A DNA stretch of 64,000 nt, from contig DBXV01000023.1 in NCBI GenBank assembly GCA_002309695.1, positions 67,852-131,851 on the forward strand, given 5' to 3'. The first letter of the stretch is position 1. Every line of letters begins with the position of its first letter. This DNA comes from Myxococcales bacterium UBA1203 (lineage in GTDB: Bacteria; Myxococcota; Myxococcia; Myxococcales; UBA5297). The notes under the pieces were generated by a model. That model saw nothing but the letters and a program-made list of their open reading frames with translations. It made no database searches and was not told the DNA's origin. Shown in pieces: positions 1 through 7,390 of the stretch. The position numbers and the translations under genes are program-made.

Positions 1-1361
1 TCGGGCGGCCGCATCGCCATGCCGTTCATCATCATGCCCGGGGCACATCCTGCGGCCGCACCCATCATCATCGAGGGCATCGGGCAGGGACGGGCCATCT
101 CTCTCTCGCAGCACGCCGCGGACTCCATGACCATCCGGGAGCGGACAGCAGATTTGGCCGCTGACTTGGCGCGCTCGAAAAAGCCGCCCTTCGGCTTCGG
201 CGGCTCACGGCGCACAGGCCTCACCTCCGGCTCTTCGTCGCACACTTCTTCGCAGACGACATCGTCCGGGTCCTCGCACTCGGCGCAGCCGTCTTCGTCC
301 AAATCATCGTCGTCATCGTCGTCGTCCATATCCCAGATGGAGTCCTCATCGTCGTCATCGTCATCGTTCTCACCGAAGACGGACTCCTCCTTCAGAAAGT
401 CCTTCTCATCGGGGACTTTCAGGTCAGCCAGCGACTTCTTCGACGCGTCCCAGGGACCGAACAGCTCATCCAGCGCCTCCGGCGGCTTGCGAAAACCCGT
501 CTTTTTGGGCGGCTGCGCCCGGCCGAGCCGCAGAGAATCCAGCACCGGCAGCTCTGTCCCGGCCACCATGTCAGCGGTGCTCAACGAAAGATTGACGCCC
601 TCCCAGTCCTCGCCCGCGGCCTGAACCACAAAGGCCTCTGCCGACAGCCCCGCCGTTTTGCCGCCGTCGGTCAGCTTCGCCGAATAGGCAGGCCACCAGC
701 GCGCCGGCCGCACCGTATAGGTCAGGACCAGTGTCTCCACCTTTCCCTCGCCGGTGAGACGAATGCTGGCCCGCGAAGTCCTGCGGGAAGATTGCCCGCC
801 CGCATTGCCGTTCTGGAAGCGCGCCAGATTCGCCGCCGCAGCGGCCTGTTCCAGCATGGCCTTCTCCAGAGACGCCGCCTCTTCGGTCAGCTCGCGCACT
901 TTGGCGTCAGACAGGGCCACCGCCGAGGACATCTTTCCCGAGAGCGCCAGAAGGTCGCGCACACGGCCCAGCGGCGCGCCGCAGGGAACACGGCCCTTTT
1001 TCAGAGGCATGGACGGCATCAGCTCCGCCAGGGCCTGGCCGCGGCGGCGCTCAGAGGCCAGCAGTTTGCGAACAACCGCCAGACGAATCTTCTGCGCGTC
1101 CAGTTCCGCGTCGTCCGCCGGAATGGGAGCGTCCGGACTTTCCGGAACGACGGCGCAGGAGACGCCCGCGATGCTGCGCGACCCGCCGGTAACAGCGGCC
1201 GAAACGGACGCGGCAAAGGGCGACAGGCCGGACACGACGACGTCGATGTCCCCTTCGGAGGGCAGATTCGAGACGTCGATGCTCCGGGTAACCGAGGCTC
1301 CCCGGTCATAGACGACGACGTCTCTGACCCTGCTGCTGCAGCTGATGCCAGAACTGTTCAT
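1..1361 (-). CDS. DUF4139 (MuiA-type) domain protein, 3' end outside window
   Basis: The minus-strand frame opens with ATG at 1361, preceded by the purine-rich AAAGGCGG, and stays open to the window edge (453 codons). The N-terminus (RVRDVVVYDRGASVTR) and the region around residues 205-260 (VRPARWWPAYSAKL, then AGEDWEGVNLSLSTADMV) match the DUF4140/DUF4139 'mucoidy inhibitor A' architecture, in which a beta-rich C-terminal domain follows a coiled region. Residues about 334-353 are almost all Asp/Glu and are followed by a Cys-bearing acidic stretch (CAEC, CEEVC). A Met/Cys-rich stretch (MMMGAAAGCAPGMMMNG) reaches the edge. DUF4139 proteins commonly carry a low-complexity insert, but the Asp and Cys richness here is striking. 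The biochemical role of the family is not established. The C-terminal half is missing only because the window ends. Confidence 0.8.
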   Translation of the reverse strand, partial: MNSSGISCSSRVRDVVVYDRGASVTRSIDVSNLPSEGDIDVVVSGLSPFAASVSAAVTGGSRSIAGVSCAVVPESPDAPIPADDAELDAQKIRLAVVRKLLASERRRGQALAELMPSMPLKKGRVPCGAPLGRVRDLLALSGKMSSAVALSDAKVRELTEEAASLEKAMLEQAAAAANLARFQNGNAGGQSSRRTSRASIRLTGEGKVETLVLTYTVRPARWWPAYSAKLTDGGKTAGLSAEAFVVQAAGEDWEGVNLSLSTADMVAGTELPVLDSLRLGRAQPPKKTGFRKPPEALDELFGPWDASKKSLADLKVPDEKDFLKEESVFGENDDDDDDEDSIWDMDDDDDDDDLDEDGCAECEDPDDVVCEEVCDEEPEVRPVRREPPKPKGGFFERAKSAAKSAVRSRMVMESAACCEREMARPCPMPSMMMGAAAGCAPGMMMNGMAMRPP

Positions 1362-1410
1362 GCACGACCGCCTTTCTGGAAAACGTTGGGGTTGGAAAAA
1401 ACCTTTCACA

Positions 1411-1448
1411 CAAAAAGGGCGTCCCGGCGGGAATGTCCGGAACGCCCC
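1411..1448 (-). terminator. Rho-independent terminator after dnaK
   Basis: Read on the minus strand, GGGCGT plus CCGG arms (1437-1447 with 1417-1427, one mismatch) form a hairpin followed by TTTTT. It lies 100 bases downstream of the dnaK stop and ahead of the DUF4139 gene, so it separates the two. Confidence 0.75.
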
Positions 1449-1547
1449 TGTGCCTGAAAACTGCCGTTGTGCCGGCGGGCGGGAGTCTGAGCGGCCTTCC
1501 AAGAGTGATTTCTGGTCAAAGCCGTCCGCCCCGTCAGCGGCCGCGCG

Positions 1548-3374
1548 TCAGCTTGCCGACTCGCTCTGATAGATGAGGTCCGCAATTCGGTAGGCGCTGT
1601 CTTCCAGCTTCACATGCGCCGTCTTGATGGCCTCCAGGTCATTGCCAGCCAGGGCGCTCCTGAGGACCTCAATGTTCCTGCGGATGTCCTCCACGTCCTC
1701 CGGGCGCAGGATGGACGCGTATTCCTCGAGGCTTTTTTCTGTCGTGTAGAGCAGCGCCTCGGCGTTGTTGCGGGCATCGGCCATGGCCTTCTTGATTCGG
1801 TCGTCATCCGCGTGGGCGCTGGCCTCGGCGATGATTTCCTGAATCTGCTGCTCCGACAGGCCCGAGGAAGCCGTCACGCGGATCTGCTGCTTCTTGCCCG
1901 TCCCCAGGTCCTTGGCCGTGACATGGACGATGCCGTTGGCGTCGATTTCAAACTTGACCTCAATCTGGGGAACGCCGCGGGGCGCGGGCGGAATGCCCAC
2001 GAGCTCGAAGCGGGCCAGCGTCTTGTTGTCCTCCGCCATCTCGCGCTCGCCCTGGAGAACATGGACCGAAACCAGCGGCTGGTTGTCCTGAGCCGTCGAG
2101 AACACCTCGCTCTTCTGGCAGGGAATCGTCGTGTTCTTCTCGATGATTCGGGTGCAGACGCCGCCCGCCGTCTCAACGCCCAGAGACAGAGGCGTCACGT
2201 CGAGGAGCAGCACGTCCTTCACCTCGCCCTTGAGGACCGCGCCCTGAATCGCCGCGCCAACGGCCACCACCTCGTCCGGGTTCACCTCCTTGTCCGGCTC
2301 CCGGCCGAAGAAGCGCTTCACCATCTCCTGCACCTTGGGCATGCGCGTCATGCCGCCCACGAGAATGACCTCGTCCAGCTCCTGAGCCGTGATGCCGGCA
2401 CTCTCCAGCGCATTCTTGCAGGGCGTCAGCGTCCGCTCGATGAGGTCGGCGACGAGGTCTTCGAGCTGACTCCGAGTCAGCGTCTCAATCAGGTGCTTGG
2501 GGCCACTCCTGTCCGCGCAGATGAACGGCAGATTGATTTCCGTCTCGTCGGCGCTGGACAGCTCGTGCTTCGCCCGCTCGGCCGCCTCCTTGAGCCGCTG
2601 AAGCGCCATGCGGTCCTTTTTCAGGTCGATGCCCGTCTGCTGCTCAAAGTTTTTGCAGCAGTAGTCGATGATCCGCATGTCGAAATCTTCGCCGCCGAGG
2701 AAGGTGTCGCCCTGGCTCGCCTTCACCTCAAAGACGCCCGAGGTGAGTTCGAGGATGGTGATATCGAAGGTTCCGCCGCCCAAGTCATAGACCGCGATTT
2801 TCTCCGAATCTTTGCCCTGAGCGGCGCGCCCGATGCCGTAGGCCAGCGCGGCGGCGGTGGGCTCGTTGATGATGCGAAGGACATCCAGCCCGGCGATGCG
2901 CCCCGCGTCCTTGGTGGCCTGGCGCTGAGCGTCGTCGAAGTAGGCGGGGCACGTGATGATGGCCTCCGTCACCTCCTCGCCCAGGTAGTCCTCTGCCGCC
3001 TGCTTCATCTTCATCAGCACAAAGGCCGAAATTTCAGCCGGCGCATAGGTTTTCCCCCGCATCTTCAGCATGGCGTCGCCGTTTTCCGCCGCGCAGATTT
3101 CAAAGGGGACCAGTTCACGGGTCCGCGTCACCTCGTCGGAGCTGAACTTCCGCCCGATAAGACGCTTGACCATGGACAGGGTGTTCTCCGGATTGGTGAT
3201 GGCCTGGCGCTTGGCAATCTGCCCCACCAGCCTCTCGTCGGACTCCGACATGGCCACAATGGACGGCGTGGTCCTGCTGCCCTCGCTGTTGGGGATGACG
3301 ACCGGGTCCCCGCCCTCCAGGACGGCGACGCATGAATTGGTGGTTCCCAGATCAATTCCAATGACGTGCGGCAT
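1548..3374 (-). CDS. dnaK: Chaperone DnaK (Hsp70)
   Basis: A 608-residue Hsp70, full length for the family. The N-terminal ATPase begins IGIDLGTTNSCVAVLEGG. The phosphate-2 motif VYDLGGGTFDITILEL and the adenosine motif VILVGGMTRMPKVQ are intact. The substrate-binding domain starts after the hydrophobic linker DVLLLDVTPLSLG, and the helical lid follows. The tail ends in SESAS and lacks the acidic EEVD-like end of some homologues. It works in the cytoplasm with DnaJ-type co-chaperones and GrpE in refolding. The start ATG at 3374 has AAGGA eight bases upstream. grpE lies 82 bases upstream on the same strand, which argues for co-transcription; no dnaJ follows. No CIRCE-type element was recognised. 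Confidence 0.97.
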   Translation of the reverse strand: MPHVIGIDLGTTNSCVAVLEGGDPVVIPNSEGSRTTPSIVAMSESDERLVGQIAKRQAITNPENTLSMVKRLIGRKFSSDEVTRTRELVPFEICAAENGDAMLKMRGKTYAPAEISAFVLMKMKQAAEDYLGEEVTEAIITCPAYFDDAQRQATKDAGRIAGLDVLRIINEPTAAALAYGIGRAAQGKDSEKIAVYDLGGGTFDITILELTSGVFEVKASQGDTFLGGEDFDMRIIDYCCKNFEQQTGIDLKKDRMALQRLKEAAERAKHELSSADETEINLPFICADRSGPKHLIETLTRSQLEDLVADLIERTLTPCKNALESAGITAQELDEVILVGGMTRMPKVQEMVKRFFGREPDKEVNPDEVVAVGAAIQGAVLKGEVKDVLLLDVTPLSLGVETAGGVCTRIIEKNTTIPCQKSEVFSTAQDNQPLVSVHVLQGEREMAEDNKTLARFELVGIPPAPRGVPQIEVKFEIDANGIVHVTAKDLGTGKKQQIRVTASSGLSEQQIQEIIAEASAHADDDRIKKAMADARNNAEALLYTTEKSLEEYASILRPEDVEDIRRNIEVLRSALAGNDLEAIKTAHVKLEDSAYRIADLIYQSESAS

Positions 3375-3456
3375 GACTCAGTTCCTTTCCTTTTGCTTTT
3401 GCATTCAGGGCATCCCTGCCGCCCGCTTTTGACGGCAGCGGCGGATGCCTTCCCCA

Positions 3457-4377
3457 TCAGCTCTGCTCAGATGCTGTTCCGCCTTCAGCAGTCTGCTGTT
3501 CGGCGCCGGACGCGCCGCTGTCTTCATTCACTCCGACGGCATCTGACGAAGCCTTCGGCGATCGCGGCTTGGCCACAAACACCATGGCCGGACGAATGAG
3601 CCGGTCGTGCATCATGTAGCCGCGGACCATTTCAGAGATGACAGTCCCCGGAGTCTCGTCCGACTCCACCGCCTGCATGGCTTCGTGACAGGCGGGATCA
3701 AAGGGCTTGCCCACGGCCGAAAAGCCGACAACGCCGATGTCGGACAGCGTCTTTTCAAACAGCTTCCGCGTCATCTCGACGCCCTGCTGAAGAGCTGTCG
3801 GATCGGCTCTGTTCTCAGCGGCCAGCGCGCGTTCGAGATTGTCCAGAACAGGGAGCAGATTTTTGACCAGCCGCTCCTGTCCGAACTTCGCGGTGTCCTC
3901 CCGCTCCTTCATGACGCGCTTCCGATAGTTCTCCATGTCAGCGGCCGCGCGGACGCGAAGCTCGTGCTCATCCTTGAGCTTCTGAACCGTCTCCTGGCTG
4001 AGCTTCCGGCTCAGATCCAGTTCCGTCTCGCGCTCCCGCAGCTTCGTCCGGACATCCTGAAGTTCAGCCCGATACTTCTCCAGCTGGATGAGCAGCTTTT
4101 GCGCGTCCAGTCCCTCGGGAAGCATTCCTGTTGGCCGTTCAGAACTGCCATGACCGGATACGTTCTCCGCTTTGTCGGCAGCTTCCTCCGCCGCGCCCCC
4201 GCCCAAGGCACAGACCACGGCCGGATGTTCTGCTTCCGGCTTCGCTTCTCCGCCGGCCTCAGCCACTGGGACAGCACCATCGGGGACGGCCCCTTCTTCC
4301 AGCGGCTCCTCGGTCTGGGAATCCTTGTGCGCATGGTGCGCGGTGTGATGCGCAGGATGGTTCGTTTTCTTCGTCAC
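3457..4377 (-). CDS. grpE: Nucleotide exchange factor GrpE
   Basis: A 306-residue GrpE, longer than the usual 190-220 because of an N-terminal extension of roughly 100 residues. The long dimerising helix (AAADMENYRKRVMKERED) is followed by the C-terminal beta domain, which includes FDPACHEAMQAVESDETPGT and VRGYMMHDRLIRPAMVFV, the family signature. GrpE drives ADP release from DnaK. The extension starts with a His-rich segment (six His within the first 17 residues) and then is Glu/Ala-rich. The start is GTG at 4377 with GAGGAG eight bases upstream. It precedes dnaK on the same strand. The C-terminal 30 residues are Ser/Glu-rich and look disordered. Confidence 0.95.
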   Translation of the reverse strand: MTKKTNHPAHHTAHHAHKDSQTEEPLEEGAVPDGAVPVAEAGGEAKPEAEHPAVVCALGGGAAEEAADKAENVSGHGSSERPTGMLPEGLDAQKLLIQLEKYRAELQDVRTKLRERETELDLSRKLSQETVQKLKDEHELRVRAAADMENYRKRVMKEREDTAKFGQERLVKNLLPVLDNLERALAAENRADPTALQQGVEMTRKLFEKTLSDIGVVGFSAVGKPFDPACHEAMQAVESDETPGTVISEMVRGYMMHDRLIRPAMVFVAKPRSPKASSDAVGVNEDSGASGAEQQTAEGGTASEQS

Positions 4378-4521
4378 GACACGATCTCCTCGAAAAACCT
4401 GGAAAAAATCCGGCCAGAAACACCTCGGATTTCATCCTTACTGAGCGGACACAAAACTGGCCGCCGCCAGATGCGCCCGACGGCAGCCGAACACTTCAAA
4501 ACGCTGCGCGGCTAGGACCGC

Positions 4522-5274
4522 CTACTCGGCTGCGGGCTCAGCGGCAGGTTCTTCAGCAGCGGGAGCGTCCGCGGCAGGAGCCTCTTCTTCTGCCTGAGGC
4601 GCCGCCTTTTCCGGGGAATCTGCCGGGGGTTCTGCGGCCGGTGCGACTTCTTCTTCCGCCGAAGGCTCTGCTTCCTCCGCGCCCTCTTCAGCCTCTTCGC
4701 CTTCATCAGGGGCTGCAAAGGCTTTTTCCATACCTTTGCGTAGATTCTCCTCTATTTTCTGATCCCGAGCAGCCTTCTTTCTCTGAATCTCTTCCACCAG
4801 CTGGTCCGCCTTCGCCTTTTGGACACTGTCAGAAGAAATGCGCCCCAGCTCAAGCATGGCGCCGTCGTAGTCGCCGAACTCGATTTTCTCTTTGGCGCTG
4901 TCCATCAGGCGCTTGGATTCCTTCTCCATCCGAATCTTCAACAGCATCGTCTCTGCTTCGGAACTCCCCCCGGCAGCGGCGATTTTGAATTTCGCCTCAG
5001 CCTCCTCAACTTGGCCCTGCGCCATGAGCTGATAGCCCAGCTGGAGAGCCATCTTCCGGTCCGTCACGGTGGGAATAATCGGCGCCTCCTTTCGTTCCTT
5101 TTTGGCCTCCTGGACCTGAACTTTTGCATCACTGAGGGGAGATGGCGGCGGCACCTTGACTTCGACCACGGGAGCAGCCTGCTTCGCGTCCTTGCCGGAA
5201 CAGTTGCAGCCGGCAGCGGCCGTTAGAGCGATGGAGGAAGCGACGAAGAGAGTGAAGGCATCTGCTTTTCTCAT
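4522..5274 (-). CDS. Acidic lipoprotein with helical (TPR-like) core, unknown function
   Basis: A 250-residue protein. The start is placed at ATG 5274 because AGGAG lies eight bases upstream and a lipoprotein signal follows directly (MRKADAFTLFVASSIALT, then AAGC with Cys23). The mature protein begins with a Pro/Val-rich spacer, continues with helices resembling tetratricopeptide pairs (GYQLMAQGQVEEAEAKFKIA; FGDYDGAMLELGRIS), and ends in about 80 Glu/Ala/Pro-rich residues. Such a layout suits a periplasmic or outer-membrane-attached scaffold. I do not recognise a named family. It lies between the spoIID-like gene and grpE on the same strand. Confidence 0.75.
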   Translation of the reverse strand: MRKADAFTLFVASSIALTAAAGCNCSGKDAKQAAPVVEVKVPPPSPLSDAKVQVQEAKKERKEAPIIPTVTDRKMALQLGYQLMAQGQVEEAEAKFKIAAAGGSSEAETMLLKIRMEKESKRLMDSAKEKIEFGDYDGAMLELGRISSDSVQKAKADQLVEEIQRKKAARDQKIEENLRKGMEKAFAAPDEGEEAEEGAEEAEPSAEEEVAPAAEPPADSPEKAAPQAEEEAPAADAPAAEEPAAEPAAE

Positions 5275-5480
5275 TGTGATGACTCCTGAGGCCGACGCGC
5301 AGCCGGCGCTGAACAAAAAAGAAACAGACTGAAACCAAAGCTGGTCTGCCCAAAAAAGCGGCGGAACCTAGCCCCATCCCCGCTGACGTGCGGCAAGAAA
5401 ATCAGCCCGGCTGCATTTTCTTCCCGCCGCCCCCTGCACCGCATGTCGGAGCAGGTTCAAAACAAGGCGCACACGGCGTC

Positions 5481-7286
5481 TCATGGGGCTGAAATCGGCT
5501 GCTGCCTCTTTGGTGCGGGCGCGGACGGGCCGCCTCCCACGGGAGAAGACGCAGCAGCATCTCCGTAGAGCCGTCGGGGAGAGGCGCCGCCGAAATAGTG
5601 GCGCAGGATGGCCCTGTAATCGTGTCCGGCCTCGGCCCGCCCGATAGCGCCGATCTGGCACATACCCACGCCGTGGCCCCAGCCGCCGCCTCGGAAAACC
5701 CAGTCGTCGTGGCCGCTGCCGGGCGGTTCGATTTCAGCCATGGTGCTGTTCAGGTTGCCGAAGCGCCTGCGGATATTGAGCTCGCCCCGTATCTGCCGCG
5801 CGCCTGTCTCGCCGCTCAGTGTCAGAACCGATGCGCGCCCGGAGACGCCCCTTTCGGAAAACTTCATCGCCGCCACGGGACCAATGCCCAAATCACTTGT
5901 CATGGCGTTGACCTCCTCGCGGGTCAGACGCTTTTCCCAACGGAATTTCGCCGGCGACGAGAAGGTCGAAGACGCGCAGAAGGCCCCGCCGTGCTCCGGC
6001 TCCGTCAAAAACGCATGCAGCGCGGCGTCGTCCCGCAAATCGAGGGCGGCCTTTCCTTTTCCGGCGTCGGTGTCCGGCCTGCCGCGCAGACTCGGATCCG
6101 GCATCGTTCCCCACACCGTCTCGTTGTTCTCCGTGTGGCCGCCGCAGACCGCGCTGTAAGTCGAATTCACCAGAACGCCGGATGACGTGAACAGCACTTC
6201 CCCCCGCGTGGCCCGGATGGCCTTGTCCGTCGCCGCGTTCTCCCCCGTCACGCCCGAATAGACCTGGCAGTGCTGCTCCGCGCACAGAAGATATGGATCG
6301 CCCACATGGCGCGTCCCGATTTTGGCCAGGACCTCTCCCCGGGCAGTCACCGCCTGCGCTTTCAGCGCCTCCTGCGGCGCACTGGCAAAAATCTCCGAGG
6401 GCACGATGCCCCGCAGATAGCTCTCCATGTCGATGCGGTTGACCAGCGCGAGCTTCCCCCCGGCATCGACGGCGACAATCAGATCCCCCCGAAATCGCCG
6501 GTCCTGAAAGCCGTGAAAGGCGTAGCCGACGCCGAACTCCACCTGTTTGGCGAGGAGGGGCTGATCCGTTCGCGGCGAGAGAATGGCCGCCGTATCCGCC
6601 TCAGCGAGGCGCCGGCCTCTGGCATCCGTGACCACCACCGTTCCCGACGGACGCTTCTCCAGAACGGGATGCAGCAGCGTCGCCTCCCCGTACTTCGACT
6701 GAATCTCCCGCTGGAGCTTCTGGGCAGACTCCAGATCCAGCGCGCGGCCCAGGATCAGAATGTCCCGGCGCAGATCAATCACGCGGCCAGACACGCCGTA
6801 GCGGCTTCCCGTCCGCAGGATTCCCGGCTTCTGTCCTCGGGATGTCCACCGTTTGCGCGCCTGGCTGATGCCCGCTCTGTCGCCCGGCAGAAACTCTCCC
6901 TCCTGGACGTAGTAGCGCAGGGCAGCGGGCCGGCCGCTCCGGAGACGAAACGTCAGCGCCGTTCCGGAAGCGATGTCGATTGGCTTTGCGTCGGCTGAGG
7001 CGGCTGTCAGCGAGGCCGGTCCCATCGGCGTCAGAACAATCTCGTCCCGCCCCTCCATCAGGCGGACAGTCACCTCGGGCGTTCCGGCACCGAAGGCCAG
7101 GCGCTTTCGCCCATACAGCCGGTCCAGAAGACCTGTCGGATCCGGCAGGCCGCCGTCCTCACTGCCGCCGATGCTGGCGCTGCCAGCCTGCGCGCGCCCC
7201 TGAGCGGCAAAGGCCGCGGAGACAGCCGGAAGCTGCATGGCCACCGCAGCCGCGAGAATGAGAAGAACGGACCGAACCGAAAGCAT
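5481..7286 (-). CDS. SpoIID/LytB domain protein, secreted
   Basis: A 601-residue exported protein. The start is set at ATG 7286 because GGGAG sits just upstream and a signal peptide follows (VRSVLLILAAAVAMQLPAV, then SAAFA). An upstream in-frame extension lacks a ribosome site and would cover the gyrB terminator. The C-terminal half has SpoIID features: MESYLRGIVPSEIFASAP, EALKAQAVTARG, STYSAVCGGHTENNETVWG and GGGWGHGVGMCQIGAIGRA near the end. SpoIID is a lytic transglycosylase acting on glycan strands lacking stem peptides in spore formers. Gram-negative homologues are found without sporulation and are presumed to act on peptidoglycan. The N-terminal 250 residues look like a SPOR-type or beta-rich binding region. 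Confidence 0.88.
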   Translation of the reverse strand: MLSVRSVLLILAAAVAMQLPAVSAAFAAQGRAQAGSASIGGSEDGGLPDPTGLLDRLYGRKRLAFGAGTPEVTVRLMEGRDEIVLTPMGPASLTAASADAKPIDIASGTALTFRLRSGRPAALRYYVQEGEFLPGDRAGISQARKRWTSRGQKPGILRTGSRYGVSGRVIDLRRDILILGRALDLESAQKLQREIQSKYGEATLLHPVLEKRPSGTVVVTDARGRRLAEADTAAILSPRTDQPLLAKQVEFGVGYAFHGFQDRRFRGDLIVAVDAGGKLALVNRIDMESYLRGIVPSEIFASAPQEALKAQAVTARGEVLAKIGTRHVGDPYLLCAEQHCQVYSGVTGENAATDKAIRATRGEVLFTSSGVLVNSTYSAVCGGHTENNETVWGTMPDPSLRGRPDTDAGKGKAALDLRDDAALHAFLTEPEHGGAFCASSTFSSPAKFRWEKRLTREEVNAMTSDLGIGPVAAMKFSERGVSGRASVLTLSGETGARQIRGELNIRRRFGNLNSTMAEIEPPGSGHDDWVFRGGGWGHGVGMCQIGAIGRAEAGHDYRAILRHYFGGASPRRLYGDAAASSPVGGGPSAPAPKRQQPISAP

Positions 7287-7312
7287 TCCCCTCTCCCGAA
7301 CAGCCATCGCCG

Positions 7313-7359
7313 AAAAAAATCGGGACGGTCCGAATCTGAATTTCCTTCGGCGCCGTCCC
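7313..7359 (-). terminator. Rho-independent terminator after gyrB
   Basis: On the minus strand GGGACGG (7353-7359) pairs with CCGTCCC (7322-7328) and is followed by GA and seven T (7319-7313). It sits between the gyrB stop and the SpoIID-like gene. Confidence 0.8.
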
Positions 7360-7390
7360 GAAAAGCGGCCCCCGCCGCAGGGGTCTGCCA

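Noticed and set aside
1614..3335. A 573-codon plus-strand frame opposite dnaK
   Set aside because: It mirrors the dnaK reading frame and shows no independent motif; dnaK is certain.
5306..5345. A possible terminator after the SpoIID-like gene
   Set aside because: On the minus strand a 5-bp CAGAC/GTCTG stem precedes a T-rich run, but the stem is too short and the loop too long to be convincing.
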